From Polaromonas sp. (GTDB taxonomy: Bacteria > Pseudomonadota > Gammaproteobacteria > Burkholderiales > Burkholderiaceae_C): DNA of 64,000 bases. This document shows, one piece after another, positions 17,236 through 26,331 of this stretch. How positions within the stretch are numbered: position 1 is the first letter of the stretch; the number at the start of each line of letters is the position of its first letter. Location: contig JAAFIP010000003.1 of assembly GCA_013297865.1 (NCBI GenBank), positions 175,791 to 239,790 of the forward strand. The letters run 5' to 3'. The notes beneath the pieces were generated by a model, which was not told the origin of the DNA, made no database searches, and saw nothing but the letters and a program-made list of their open reading frames with translations. The position numbers and the translations under genes were made by a program.

Positions 17236-17862
17236 ATGAGCTTGATTCCGAAAAAAGGCACCGTGTATGTAGTGGATGACGACGAGGCGGTGCGCGACTC
17301 GTTGCAGTGGCTGCTGGAAGGCAAAGATTACCGCGTGCGCTGCTATGACTCGGCCGAGACCTTTCTGGCGCGCTACGACCAGCGCGAGGTGGCCTGCTTG
17401 ATCGTGGACATCCGCATGGGCGGCATGACCGGCCTGGAGCTGCAGGACAAGCTGGTGGAGCGCAAGTCGCCCCTGCCCGTGGTGTTCATCACCGGCCATG
17501 GCGATGTGCCGATGGCGGTCAATACCATGAAAAAAGGCGCCATGGATTTCATTCAGAAGCCGTTCAAGGAAGAAGAACTCGTCAGCCTGGTGGAGCGCAT
17601 GCTGGAACAGGCCAAGACCAGCTTCGCAGGCCACCAGCAGGCCGCCAGCCGCGACGCGCTGCTGGGCAAGCTGACCGGCCGCGAGGCCCAGGTGCTAGAG
17701 CGCATCGTCGCCGGCCGCCTGAACAAACAGATCGCCGATGACTTGGGCATCAGCATCAAAACCGTCGAAGCGCATCGCGCCAACATCATGGAAAAGCTCA
17801 ACGCAAATACCGTGGCTGATCTGCTGAAGATCGCTCTGGGGCAAAACGCTCCGAAGGCTTAG
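17236..17862 (+). CDS. FixJ-family two-component response regulator
   Basis: The 208-residue protein has a receiver domain with acidic cluster VVDDDEA, phosphoacceptor D58 in LIVDIRMGG, conserved Thr in FITGHGD and Lys in IQKPF. A LuxR-type helix-turn-helix follows (LTGREAQVLERIVAG to SIKTVEAHRANIMEKL). The VFITGHGDVPMAV signature is typical of FixJ/TtrR/DctR-type regulators. It acts downstream of the PAS kinase encoded just before it. The AAAAGG ribosome binding site overlaps the end of the inserted 48-bp repeat. A palindromic element directly follows the stop codon. Confidence 0.93.
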   Translation: MSLIPKKGTVYVVDDDEAVRDSLQWLLEGKDYRVRCYDSAETFLARYDQREVACLIVDIRMGGMTGLELQDKLVERKSPLPVVFITGHGDVPMAVNTMKKGAMDFIQKPFKEEELVSLVERMLEQAKTSFAGHQQAASRDALLGKLTGREAQVLERIVAGRLNKQIADDLGISIKTVEAHRANIMEKLNANTVADLLKIALGQNAPKA

Positions 17863-17866
17863 AGAA

Positions 17867-18047
17867 GAATTTTTGAACGCAGAGGACGCGAAGGTCGCGC
17901 AAAGAACGCAAAAGAAGATAAAGAAAACCAAAAAATGAAAATGAATTGAAGTTATCTTTCATATCTTTTTTTATTTTTAATTTTGGTGTTTTTTGGTTTT
18001 TTTCTGCGCCCTTTGCGCAAGCTTCGCGTCCTCTGCGTTCAAAATTC
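17867..18047. repeat. 181-bp palindromic GGACGC-type element
   Basis: Arms of about 40 bp are inverted: GAACGCAGAGGACGCGAAG at the left is mirrored at the right by CTTCGCGTCCTCTGCGTTC, continuing with GCGCAAAG-type sequence. An AT-rich centre of about 80 bp separates them. It sits between the regulator stop (17862) and folD (18083). A non-coding, MITE-like element; it could also stop transcription. Related to the element at 23563. Confidence 0.85.
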
Positions 18048-18082
18048 CCCGCTCCCCTTTCCCCTCCCGTTGAGTTCAAAAA

Positions 18083-18937
18083 ATGACCGCCCAACTCATT
18101 GACGGCATCGCCCTCTCTGCCCAACTGCGCGCCGATGTCGCCCGCCGCACTGCCGCCCTTAAAGCCCGAGGCATCACACCAGGCCTGGCCGTGGTGTTGG
18201 TGGGTGACGACCCTGCTTCTGCGGTGTATGTGCGCAACAAGGTGAAAGCCTGCCACGACGCAGGGCTGCACTCGGTGTTTGAAAAATACGAAGCCACTCT
18301 GAGCGAGGCTGATCTGCTCTCGCGCATCGCTGCGCTCAATACCGACCCTGCGATCCATGGCATTTTGGTGCAGATGCCTTTGCCCAAGCACATTGACCCC
18401 AACAAAGTGATTGCTGCCATCGATACCCGCAAAGACGTCGACGGCTACTCAGTGCTGAGCGCGGGCGAGCTGATGGCCAATATGCCTGGCTTTCGGCCTT
18501 GCACGCCCTATGGCTGCATGAAATTGATCGAGTCCACAGGTTTGAACCTGCGCGGTAAACACGCGGTGGTGATTGGCCGCAGCAACACCGTGGGCAAGCC
18601 CATGGCCCTGCTGCTGCTGCAGGCCAACGCGACGGTAAGCATCTGCCACAGCGCCACACCTGACCTGGGCTACCACACCCGCCAGGCCGACGTGGTGGTG
18701 GTGGCCGTGGGGCGGCGCAACACGCTGACTGCGGACATGGTCAAGCCCGGCGCGGTGGTGATCGATGTGGGCATGAACCGCAATGACGAAGGCAAGCTGT
18801 GTGGTGACGTGGATTTTGTCGGGATCAAAGAGGTGGCCAGCTATATCACCCCGGTGCCCGGCGGTGTGGGCCCGATGACGATCACCATGCTGCTGGTCAA
18901 CACGCTGGAGTCAGCCGAAAGAGCCACCGGCGCCTGA
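18083..18937 (+). CDS. folD: Bifunctional methylenetetrahydrofolate dehydrogenase/cyclohydrolase
   Basis: FolD interconverts 5,10-methylene-, methenyl- and 10-formyl-tetrahydrofolate with NADP+ in one-carbon metabolism in the cytoplasm. The 284-residue length is typical. Visible family motifs are [18 protein letters not shown] with the catalytic Lys, [25 protein letters not shown], the dinucleotide-binding [16 protein letters not shown] and the C-terminal [11 protein letters not shown]. Transcribed alone; convergent to the DUF3857 gene with a 49-bp gap. Confidence 0.97.
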   Translation: MTAQLIDGIALSAQLRADVARRTAALKARGITPGLAVVLVGDDPASAVYVRNKVKACHDAGLHSVFEKYEATLSEADLLSRIAALNTDPAIHGILVQMPLPKHIDPNKVIAAIDTRKDVDGYSVLSAGELMANMPGFRPCTPYGCMKLIESTGLNLRGKHAVVIGRSNTVGKPMALLLLQANATVSICHSATPDLGYHTRQADVVVVAVGRRNTLTADMVKPGAVVIDVGMNRNDEGKLCGDVDFVGIKEVASYITPVPGGVGPMTITMLLVNTLESAERATGA

Positions 18938-18986
18938 TTCGCTGCTGCGAGCTCATTTGCGGCTGCGTGCAGCCTCCGAAACCCGC

Positions 18987-20876
18987 CTACTCCAGCTGCG
19001 TGAACAGCACAGGCGAGCGCATATGGCGCGTGATCTGGTTCATCAAGGCCCTGTGGCGCTCATATTCTGCCGGGCTGCACTCCAGACTGTCGTGGTCAAA
19101 AACCATCTCGCGCTGCCCCTGCAGCGTGTTGCTTTGCCGCTCCACGCTGGAGCGAAAGCGCACACCGGGCTTCTCCAGCTCCAGGCCTTTGGGCACGCGC
19201 AGTATGTCAAAGCGCGGATCAAAACTGATGTGAAAGGTCTCCTGCACCCTGTAGGCACCGCACAGCGCGCTGAACTCGCGCCTGTCCTGCATATAGCTGC
19301 CCATGTACTGCACGATGTGGGTGTGCAGGTTCAGGCCCGGATGCACCGAGGTGGCACCGGCCTGCGGGTCAGACATGAAGTTTTTGATCGCCACATCCCA
19401 GCGCATGGTCTGCTCCAGCACATCGCGGTTGATTGGCGTGTGGCTGAACTGTCCACTGCCTGAGTAGCCCGAGCCATTGAGCACGCGGTTGACCTCTGCC
19501 GCCTCATACTCCTGGCGGTAGCTGGTCAGGCGCTCGTGCGCTGCTGCGGCGCTGATACCAGTGACCTTGTGCTCAATCTGCATGCGCGCAGAGCCGTCGG
19601 CAGCGACCGTGACGGTGGTGTGTACCGACGAAGTGTTGTCCTGCGGGCTGATCACGGGTGTGCGGTCCAACTGGGCGTGTTGGCCATCCGAGCGGGTGAC
19701 CGGGCGTGATGACAGCGCCCAGCTCATGCCGTCAAACGGCGTCTGGCTGGCGGTGGGATCCAGGTATTTTTTCAGGCTGGGCAGGTACAGGATGGTGTGG
19801 TTGTAGGAACCTGCTACGGGAATGGGATCAGGCTGGAATTCGTTGTTGACGCTGATCAGCACGGGCTGCGCCTGCACGCCCACCTGCTTGAGCAGGGCAT
19901 ACATCAGGGTGACATGGTCTTTGCAGTCGCCGTAGCGGGTTTTCAGGATATGGTCGGTGTCGTGCGGCTCCCAGCCGCCGTTGGACATGTAGATAGCGGT
20001 GTATTTGAGGTTTTTGCGCACCCAATCGTAAATCGCACGCGACTTGTCCTTGTCATTGGTCAGGCCCTGGGTGATCTGCGCGGCCAGGGCCTTCAGGCCA
20101 TCGTTCAGATAAGCCTTGGCCTGCACCTGGCGGGCAAACAGACGCCCCACCTCTTCGTGCTGCGCCACCGTGCTGGCCAGCACATAGGGCACCGCCACGC
20201 GCGTGCTGGTGGGGTTGCTGTCTATCGCCTTAGCTGAGGTGGCACCGTTAAATTGCCAGACCTTGACGCCTGCCTCCAGCACAGGCTGCTGTGCGCCCTG
20301 CACAGTGCTGCGCACCGTCAACGCCATCTCTGCAGGCGCTTCGATGCGCCATTGCGCTTTCTGTATTTCAATCGACGGCCAGAGGTAGTCGCTGTAGGAC
20401 AGCCAGCCTTCGAGCGGGGCTTTGTTGATGGTGCGCCGCGAATGGATGACTGTTTTGTCCCCCACCGACAGCGAAGGAAACGCAATTTGATGCACCTCCC
20501 ACTCTGGCACGGTGATGCCCACGCCGCTGGAGACATAGCCTTTCTGGCGTGTCAGCCCTTCCTTGGCCAGCGGGATTTTTTCACCTGATTTTTTCAGCGT
20601 GTAGGCTTCTACCAGTTCGATGGTCTCCAGCGCACCGTTGAAGCCATAGGTGTGCTTGGTCATCTGCTGCGCGCCACTGTCGGTCAGTGCCTCGCGCTCG
20701 GTGCGCGTGGTCACCACCATCTGCTGCAAGGATTTGAACTGCACCGTTTCCTGGTACGACACCACGCGCAGTTGCAGGTTGGGCAGGCTCTGCGCCTGCA
20801 CACCAAGGCACACCACCATGCCCACCACGATCGCAGCCATGCGATACCACCCCTTGTCCATCACGCGCCTTGTCAT
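18987..20876 (-). CDS. Secreted DUF3857/transglutaminase-like protein
   Basis: The start at 20876 (MTRRVMDKGW) is chosen because GAGG lies six bases upstream; a longer frame begins at 20918. A signal peptide (MAAIVVGMVVCLGVQAQS) gives a periplasmic product of about 610 mature residues. The N-terminal half fits the DUF3857 domain (LTRQKGYVSSGVGITVPEW, GDKTVIHSRRTI). A transglutaminase core follows, with the catalytic triad apparently intact: Cys in YGDCKDHVTL, His in YNHTILYLP and Asp in KYLDPTA. The substrate is unknown; relatives are thought to be cysteine peptidase-like or inactive envelope proteins. It stands alone, divergent from nnr. Confidence 0.85.
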   Translation of the reverse strand: MTRRVMDKGWYRMAAIVVGMVVCLGVQAQSLPNLQLRVVSYQETVQFKSLQQMVVTTRTEREALTDSGAQQMTKHTYGFNGALETIELVEAYTLKKSGEKIPLAKEGLTRQKGYVSSGVGITVPEWEVHQIAFPSLSVGDKTVIHSRRTINKAPLEGWLSYSDYLWPSIEIQKAQWRIEAPAEMALTVRSTVQGAQQPVLEAGVKVWQFNGATSAKAIDSNPTSTRVAVPYVLASTVAQHEEVGRLFARQVQAKAYLNDGLKALAAQITQGLTNDKDKSRAIYDWVRKNLKYTAIYMSNGGWEPHDTDHILKTRYGDCKDHVTLMYALLKQVGVQAQPVLISVNNEFQPDPIPVAGSYNHTILYLPSLKKYLDPTASQTPFDGMSWALSSRPVTRSDGQHAQLDRTPVISPQDNTSSVHTTVTVAADGSARMQIEHKVTGISAAAAHERLTSYRQEYEAAEVNRVLNGSGYSGSGQFSHTPINRDVLEQTMRWDVAIKNFMSDPQAGATSVHPGLNLHTHIVQYMGSYMQDRREFSALCGAYRVQETFHISFDPRFDILRVPKGLELEKPGVRFRSSVERQSNTLQGQREMVFDHDSLECSPAEYERHRALMNQITRHMRSPVLFTQLE

Positions 20877-21031
20877 CGAGAACCTCACTGCATTGACATC
20901 ATTTACCAAATTTGACATTTTTTGACGCCTTGCTGCAAGCAGTGTTACACCTGAATGGGGCAGTTCGTGATCTTATTCAGACGCTGGCATACTGACAGGC
21001 AGCGCTTTGTGCCAATTCACCAGTTACCACT

Positions 21032-22528
21032 ATGCTCCAACGCGTCCCCACCACCCGCTCCTGGCCGTTACATTCCAGCGCCGCCACGCGCCGCCTGGAG
21101 CACAGCGCCGCGGCCCAGCTGGCGCCCCACACCCTGATGCAGCGCGCAGGCTTGGCCGTGGCCCGGCTGGCCCGCGCGCTGGCACCGCATGCACAGACCC
21201 TCTGGGTAGCCTGCGGGCCGGGCAACAACGGTGGCGACGGCCTGGAGGCTGCCATGCACCTGCAGCGCTGGGGCTACCGGCCTGTGGTGACCTTGTGTGG
21301 CGACGCCTCTCGCCTGCCCGCAGACGCTGCCGCCTCGCTGGCGCGGGCGCTCCAGGCTGGGGTGCAGATCGCCGCCCAGCCCCCAGCCCAGTGCGACCTG
21401 GCCATCGACGCGCTGCTGGGTCTGGGCGCATCCCGGCCTGTGGAAGGCCTGCTGCGCGAGCACCTGCTGCACATGCACCGCAGCGCACGCGCCGTGCTGT
21501 GCATTGACCTGCCCAGCGGGCTGGACGCTGACACAGGCACCTATACAGACCCTGCATTTGCTACACAATTAATAGCTGCTCCCGCGGTATTTCATTGGCC
21601 TGCAGCCCTTTTTTGTTTAAATTTACTGACCCTCAAGCCCGGCGTGTTCACCGCGCAGGGCAAAGATGCCGCAGGACGGGTGTGGTGGGACGATCTGGCG
21701 GTGGACAGCAGCGCAGCGCCGCCCGACGCGTGGCTGCTGGGCGCGGACCGCATGCAAAGCCCAGCGCGCCCGCACGCCAGCCACAAAGGTAGCTGGGGCG
21801 ATGTGGCGGTAATCGGCGGTGCGCCAGGCATGACGGGCGCGGCGCTGTTGGCCGCGCGCGCTGCCCTGCATGCGGGGGCGGGCCGCGTGTTGGTGGCTTT
21901 GCTGGGCCAGCCCATCGACGTGGACGTGCAGCAGCCTGAGCTGATGCTGCGCTCTCTCAGCCAGATCGACCTGCGTGAGGGCACCGTCGTGTGCGGCTGC
22001 GGCGGTGGCGACGCTGTGCGCCAGGTGCTGCCATCGGTGCTGTCGCAGGCGCCCCGGCTGGTGCTGGACGCAGATGCCCTCAACGCGATTGCCGCCGACA
22101 CCGCCCTGCAGGCCCTGCTGCGCGCCCGCGCAGACCGGGGCTACGCCAGTGTGCTGACACCCCACCCGCTGGAGGCCGCCCGCCTGCTGGGCCAGAGCAC
22201 CGCGCAGGTGCAGGGGCAGCGCCTGAGCGCAGCCCAGCAACTGGCCGAGCGCTGGGCCTGCACCGTGGTCCTCAAAGGCGCTGGCAGCGTCATTGCGGCG
22301 CCTGGCCAGGTGCCTTGCCTCAACCCCACCGGCAACGCCCTGCTGGCCACTGCAGGCACAGGCGACGTGCTGGCGGGCCTGATAGGGGCGCTGCTGGCCG
22401 CTGGGAAGGACGGTTTTGCAGCCGCCTGCACAGGCACCTACCGCCATGGCCTGGCAGCCGACCAGTGGCCTGCCAACCAGGCCTTGACGGCCAGTACCTT
22501 GGCCCGTACGTTTGCCAGCAGCCCTTGA
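21032..22528 (+). CDS. nnr: Bifunctional NAD(P)HX epimerase/dehydratase
   Basis: This enzyme repairs hydrated NADH and NADPH. The N-terminal YjeF epimerase domain (about 1-205) shows CGPGNNGGDGLEAA and a conserved acidic turn (CDLAIDALLGLGASR). The C-terminal ADP-dependent dehydratase domain (about 225-498) shows GDVAVIGGAPGMTGAALLAA, LVLDADALNAI, TPHPLEAARLL and GTGDVLAGLIGALLA. The 498-residue length is normal. Residues about 177-192 (CTQLIAAPAVFHWPAA region, near the end of the epimerase domain) are encoded by an in-frame 48-bp repeat read in the opposite direction from the lpdA/aceF copies. The gene is monocistronic; cysB starts 57 bp downstream. Confidence 0.94.
   Translation: MLQRVPTTRSWPLHSSAATRRLEHSAAAQLAPHTLMQRAGLAVARLARALAPHAQTLWVACGPGNNGGDGLEAAMHLQRWGYRPVVTLCGDASRLPADAAASLARALQAGVQIAAQPPAQCDLAIDALLGLGASRPVEGLLREHLLHMHRSARAVLCIDLPSGLDADTGTYTDPAFATQLIAAPAVFHWPAALFCLNLLTLKPGVFTAQGKDAAGRVWWDDLAVDSSAAPPDAWLLGADRMQSPARPHASHKGSWGDVAVIGGAPGMTGAALLAARAALHAGAGRVLVALLGQPIDVDVQQPELMLRSLSQIDLREGTVVCGCGGGDAVRQVLPSVLSQAPRLVLDADALNAIAADTALQALLRARADRGYASVLTPHPLEAARLLGQSTAQVQGQRLSAAQQLAERWACTVVLKGAGSVIAAPGQVPCLNPTGNALLATAGTGDVLAGLIGALLAAGKDGFAAACTGTYRHGLAADQWPANQALTASTLARTFASSP
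21560..21607 (+). repeat. 48-bp dispersed repeat, in frame within nnr
   Basis: Variant with GCGGTATTTCATTGG. Here the gene is read along the forward strand of the repeat, giving LIAAPAVFHWPAA-type residues, the opposite sense to other coding copies. Confidence 0.88.
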
Positions 22529-22585
22529 GTGTGCTCAATTGCCTGTTTGCGGCATAATGAAAGTAGTTTTTAGTAGTTTTTCGTT

Positions 22586-23527
22586 ATGAACCTGCACCAA
22601 TTCCGCTTTGTCCAGGAAGCCGCGCGGCGCAATCTGAACCTGACCGAGGCGGCCAAGGCACTGCATACCTCGCAACCCGGCGTGTCCAAAGCCATCATCG
22701 AGCTGGAAGAAGAGCTGGGGGTAGAGATCTTTGCACGCCACGGCAAGCGGCTCAAGCGCATTACCGAGCCGGGCAGCCATGTGCTCAAAAGCATTGAGCT
22801 GATCATGCGCGAAGTGGGCAACCTCAAGCGCATCGGCGAGCAGTTCAGCCTACAGGACAGCGGCACCCTGAGCATCGCCACCACCCACACCCAGGCGCGC
22901 TATGTGCTGCCCCAGCCGATCTCCAAACTGCGTGATGCGTTCCCCAAAGTCAACGTCAGCCTGCACCAGGGCAACCCCGACCAGGTAGCCAAAATGCTGA
23001 TCGACGAAGTGGCCGAGGTAGGCATTGCCACCGAGTCGCTGGCAGACTACGCCGAGCTGGTGACCCTGCCCTGTTACGAATGGCAGCACATGCTGGTCAT
23101 GCCCGCAGACCACAAGCTGGCACAGGTGAGCCAGATCACGCTGGCCGATCTGGCAACAGAACCCATCATCACCTACCACCCCTCGTTCACAGGCCGCACC
23201 AAAATTGACGCCGCCTTTGCCGCCAAAAAACTCACCCCCCGCATCGCGCTCGAAGCCATAGATTCGGACGTCATCAAAACCTATGTGCGCACGGGCTTGG
23301 GCGTGGGCATCGTGGCTGAAATGGCGGTGAAGGACGATATGCCTGGCGACTTGGTCATCAAGCCAGCAGGCCAGCTGTTTGGCAAAAACATCGCCCGCAT
23401 CGCATTCAAACGCAGCGCCTACCTGCGCAACTTTGTCTACACCTTCTCCGAGCTGCTAAGCGACCGCCTGAACCGCAAACTCATCGACCGAGCCATGAGC
23501 GGGCATGCGGATGATTTTGAAATGTGA
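22586..23527 (+). CDS. cysB: CysB-type LysR-family transcriptional regulator
   Basis: The 313-residue protein begins with the CysB-type helix-turn-helix (MNLHQFRFVQEAARRNLNL, SQPGVSKAIIELEEELG), differing from most LysR regulators in the FVQEAA start. The effector-binding domain contains TTHTQARYVLPQPI, HQGNPDQVAKMLIDE, ITYHPSFTGR and TYVRTGLGVGIVAEMA, all matching the CysB/Cbl group that binds acetylserine or sulfate-type ligands and controls sulfur assimilation. A CATAAT -10-like hexamer lies at 22554-22559, but no matching -35 is clear. The palindromic repeat element follows its stop. Confidence 0.93.
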   Translation: MNLHQFRFVQEAARRNLNLTEAAKALHTSQPGVSKAIIELEEELGVEIFARHGKRLKRITEPGSHVLKSIELIMREVGNLKRIGEQFSLQDSGTLSIATTHTQARYVLPQPISKLRDAFPKVNVSLHQGNPDQVAKMLIDEVAEVGIATESLADYAELVTLPCYEWQHMLVMPADHKLAQVSQITLADLATEPIITYHPSFTGRTKIDAAFAAKKLTPRIALEAIDSDVIKTYVRTGLGVGIVAEMAVKDDMPGDLVIKPAGQLFGKNIARIAFKRSAYLRNFVYTFSELLSDRLNRKLIDRAMSGHADDFEM

Positions 23528-23562
23528 TGGTTTGGGGGATTGAACAGCCGGACGCGAAGGAC

Positions 23563-23822
23563 GAATACGGGGTCAGGACGCGAAGGACGCTAAGGTTACG
23601 CAAAGGACGCAAAAGGAATACCAAAAAATTCAGAATGTGAAGTAGCAAATAAAAAAATGAGAGACTATTAATTATTATTTTTTGAATTTTATTTTTGTCT
23701 TCTTTCGCGTCCTTTGCGTAACCTTAGCGTCCTTCGCGTCCTGACCCCGCTTTCGTCCTGACCCCGCTTTCGTCCTGACCCCGCTTTCGTCCTGACCCCG
23801 CTTTCGTCCTGACCCAGTATTC
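23563..23822. repeat. 260-bp palindromic GGACGC-type element
   Basis: The left arm runs from 23563 (GAATACGGGGTCAGGACG) through GGACGCTAAGGTTACGCAAAGGACGC. The right arm mirrors about 50 bp of this almost perfectly and ends CGTCCTGACCCAGTATTC. An AT-rich centre of about 80 bp separates the arms. The right arm is enlarged by tandem 17-mers. Located between cysB and the aminotransferase gene. Related in arm sequence to the element at 17867. Confidence 0.88.
23737..23815 (+). repeat. Tandem 17-bp repeat, four units plus partial
   Basis: The unit CGTCCTGACCCCGCTTT is repeated four times without change (23737-23804), followed by an 11-bp partial unit. It extends only the right arm of the surrounding palindrome. 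Confidence 0.95.
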
Positions 23823-23847
23823 AAGTGATTAAAATCTTAAAGTAAAT

Positions 23848-24999
23848 ATGCACACCCCCACCCTGCAATCCAAGCTGCCCAATGTAGGCACCACCATCTT
23901 TACCGTCATGTCTGCCCTGGCAGCAGAAAAAAACGCCGTCAATCTGGGACAGGGCTTTCCGGATTTTGCCTGTGACCCCGGCCTGGTCAATGCCGTGACC
24001 GAGGCCATGACACAAGGCCTTAACCAATACCCGCCCATGCCCGGCATTCCTGCGCTGCGCGAGGCGGTGGCATCCAAGATATTGGCGCTGCACGGCAGGC
24101 AATACAACCCAGCTACCGAGCTGACCATCACCGCTGGAGCCACCCAAGCCATCATTACCGCCATCTTTGCGGTGGTGCGCCCGGGCGATGAGGTGATTGT
24201 GCTGGAGCCCTGCTACGACAGCTATGTGCCCAATATCGAGCTGGCAGGCGGCAAAGTGGTGCGCGTGCCGCTAACCCCAGGCACCTTCCGCCCGGATTTT
24301 GACAAAATCGCTGCGGCTATCGGCCCCAAGACACGTGCCATCCTCATCAACAGCCCGCACAACCCGAGCGCCACCGTCTGGACGCGCGCCGAGATGCTGC
24401 AGCTGCAAGACCTCCTTGCGCCCACCGAGGTGCTGTTGATCAGCGACGAGGTCTATGAGCATATGGTGTTTGATGGCCAGCAGCACGAGAGCGCAGCGCG
24501 CTTTGAGGGCCTGGCCGCACGCGCCTTTGTAGTCAGCAGCTTTGGCAAAACCTACCACGTCACGGGCTGGAAGGTCGGAACCGTGGCAGCACCAGCGCCG
24601 TTGACTGCGGAGTTTCGCAAAGTCCACCAGTTCAACGTGTTCACCGTCAACACCCCCATGCAGCACGCCCTGGCCAGCTACATGGCCAACCCAGCGCCCT
24701 ATCTGGAGCTGCCTGCGTTTTACCAACGCAAACGCGATCTCTTCCTGCATGGCATCCGTAAAACCCGCCTCAAGCCGCTGCACACGCAGGGCAGCTATTT
24801 CCAGTGTGTGGACATCAGCGAGGTGAGCGATCTGAACGAAGCGGATTTCTGTCAATGGCTGACCACAGAGATTGGCGTGGCCGCCATTCCGCTGTCTGCG
24901 TTTTATGGCAATGGCTTTGACCAGCGCGTCGTGCGCTTTTGCTTTGCCAAGAAAGACGATACCCTGCAGTTGGCTCTGGAGCGACTGGCCAAGCTCTGA
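23848..24999 (+). CDS. PLP-dependent aminotransferase, methionine aminotransferase (YbdL) type
   Basis: The 383-residue fold-type I aminotransferase is most like YbdL/MccB-type enzymes that transaminate methionine and aromatic amino acids. Landmarks are NLGQGFPDF, QYPPMPGIPALREAVA, ITAGATQAI, NSPHNPSAT, SDEVYEHMVFDG with the PLP-contacting Asp-Tyr, the Schiff-base Lys in SSFGKTYHVTGWKVG, and the C-terminal Arg in VRFCFAKKDDTL. The exact substrate is inference. Preceded by the tandem 17-mer repeat and convergent with ispF (15 bp gap). Confidence 0.88.
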   Translation: MHTPTLQSKLPNVGTTIFTVMSALAAEKNAVNLGQGFPDFACDPGLVNAVTEAMTQGLNQYPPMPGIPALREAVASKILALHGRQYNPATELTITAGATQAIITAIFAVVRPGDEVIVLEPCYDSYVPNIELAGGKVVRVPLTPGTFRPDFDKIAAAIGPKTRAILINSPHNPSATVWTRAEMLQLQDLLAPTEVLLISDEVYEHMVFDGQQHESAARFEGLAARAFVVSSFGKTYHVTGWKVGTVAAPAPLTAEFRKVHQFNVFTVNTPMQHALASYMANPAPYLELPAFYQRKRDLFLHGIRKTRLKPLHTQGSYFQCVDISEVSDLNEADFCQWLTTEIGVAAIPLSAFYGNGFDQRVVRFCFAKKDDTLQLALERLAKL

Positions 25000-25014
25000 G
25001 CAGTCACCGCAGTT

Positions 25015-25515
25015 TCAAGTGCTGCTGCGGCTAAACAGCAGCGCTATGGCACGGGCTTCCATGCTCAGGCCCTCGCCAACCGGGCCGATTTTCTCGGCGG
25101 TTTTGGCTTTCACATTCACGCACTCTGCAGCCAGGCCTAGAGCAGCAGCTATGCGCTGGCACATCAACGGAATATGCGGCGCCAGCTTGGGTGCCTGCGC
25201 GATGATGGTGCTGTCGATATTGCCAATCTCATAGCCCGCCGCGCGCACACGCTTGGCCGCCTCCTGCAGCAGCAGCAGCGAGTCAGCGCCCTTGAACTGC
25301 GCATCGGTATCCGGGAAATGCCGCCCAATATCGCCCAGGCCTGCGGCCCCCAGCAAGGCATCGGTAATGGCGTGCAGCAGCACATCGGCATCAGAGTGGC
25401 CCCACAGGCCTTTGTCATGGGGCACCAGCACGCCACCCAACATCAGCTTGCGCCCCGGCACCAGGGCATGGGTGTCCCAGCCTTCGCCGATTCTGAAACC
25501 CGCACTTAAGCTCAT
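25015..25515 (-). CDS. ispF: 2-C-methyl-D-erythritol 2,4-cyclodiphosphate synthase
   Basis: IspF makes MEcPP in the MEP isoprenoid precursor pathway. The 166-residue protein has the zinc ligands in GWDTHAL and [10 protein letters not shown], the signature [16 protein letters not shown], and a conserved C-terminal [14 protein letters not shown] loop. Its ATG overlaps the last bases of ispD, so the two are translationally coupled, the usual arrangement. Confidence 0.97.
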   Translation of the reverse strand: MSLSAGFRIGEGWDTHALVPGRKLMLGGVLVPHDKGLWGHSDADVLLHAITDALLGAAGLGDIGRHFPDTDAQFKGADSLLLLQEAAKRVRAAGYEIGNIDSTIIAQAPKLAPHIPLMCQRIAAALGLAAECVNVKAKTAEKIGPVGEGLSMEARAIALLFSRSST

Positions 25516-26216
25516 GCCGTTTTCTTCCTGCTCAGCAAAACCGCCTCAGCCAATGCAAAGTCCTCTGGGTAGGTGACCTTGAAGTTCTGCGCGCTGCTGT
25601 GCACCAGCTTGGGATGGTGGCCCAGCGCCTCCATCGCGCCCGACTCGTCCAGCACGCTGGCAAAGCAGGTCTCCAGGGCATGCGTCAAGGCACCGATGCG
25701 AAACATCTGTGGCGTGTGGGCCAGCCATTTGTCAGCCCGGCTCACCGTGCTGGCAACGCGGCCCGTCTGGGCGGTTTTCAGGCTGTCGGGCAGCGGCAGT
25801 GCCAGCAAGCCGCCCACTTCATCGTGCTGGCAGGCATCGATCAGGGTATTGATCTGCTCTGGCGTGACCAGGCAGCGCGCCGCGTCGTGCACCAGCACCC
25901 AGTCGCTGGCTTTGGCGCCCTGGGACAGCATGGCTTTGAGGCCATTGAGTACGGTTTTAGCCCGCGTATCGCCCGCGCAGGCTGCCACCCATTGGGTGGA
26001 GCCGACATGCTGGGCAAACAGCGTATCGCCGGGCGCAATCACGGTCAGCGTCTCGGCAATGCGGGCCACTGCCGCAAAGGCAGCCAGGGTGTGCGCCACC
26101 ATCGGCTGACCGGCGAGGGTCTGGTATTGTTTGGGCAGGCTGGAGGCAGCGCCCACGGCACGTGTGCCAGAGCCTCCGCAGGGAATCAATGCAAAAAATT
26201 GGGGACTTGATGGCAT
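25512..26216 (-). CDS. ispD: 2-C-methyl-D-erythritol 4-phosphate cytidylyltransferase
   Basis: IspD couples CTP to methylerythritol 4-phosphate in the MEP pathway. The start at 26216 ([15 protein letters not shown]) gives 234 residues, the normal length; a longer open frame to 26315 would add residues unlike the family. The nucleotide-binding PCGGSGTR is followed by [17 protein letters not shown] and the C-terminal [14 protein letters not shown] are conserved. Overlaps ispF by 4 bp; divergent to mfd. Confidence 0.96.
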   Translation of the reverse strand: MPSSPQFFALIPCGGSGTRAVGAASSLPKQYQTLAGQPMVAHTLAAFAAVARIAETLTVIAPGDTLFAQHVGSTQWVAACAGDTRAKTVLNGLKAMLSQGAKASDWVLVHDAARCLVTPEQINTLIDACQHDEVGGLLALPLPDSLKTAQTGRVASTVSRADKWLAHTPQMFRIGALTHALETCFASVLDESGAMEALGHHPKLVHSSAQNFKVTYPEDFALAEAVLLSRKKTA

Positions 26217-26331
26217 AGTTGTTCGTATCTTAAGCCGGTATTTTAAAATGCCACTATCGCACACCCCACTGCAGCGGCTTTGGGGTGTTTTGCATTTTCT
26301 GCGCACAAACAACATTTAAGCCCTCTTTACT

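Noticed and set aside
18958..18975. GGCTGC/GCAGCC palindrome as terminator between folD and the DUF3857 gene
   Set aside because: The stem is perfect but no T-run follows on either strand.
23737..23815. Possible CRISPR array
   Set aside because: The 17-mers are directly adjacent with no spacers, and no cas gene is near; it is a plain tandem repeat in a palindromic element.
26217..26315. N-terminal extension of ispD
   Set aside because: The added 33 residues are basic and Cys-rich, unlike the family; the ATG at 26216 gives the standard length.
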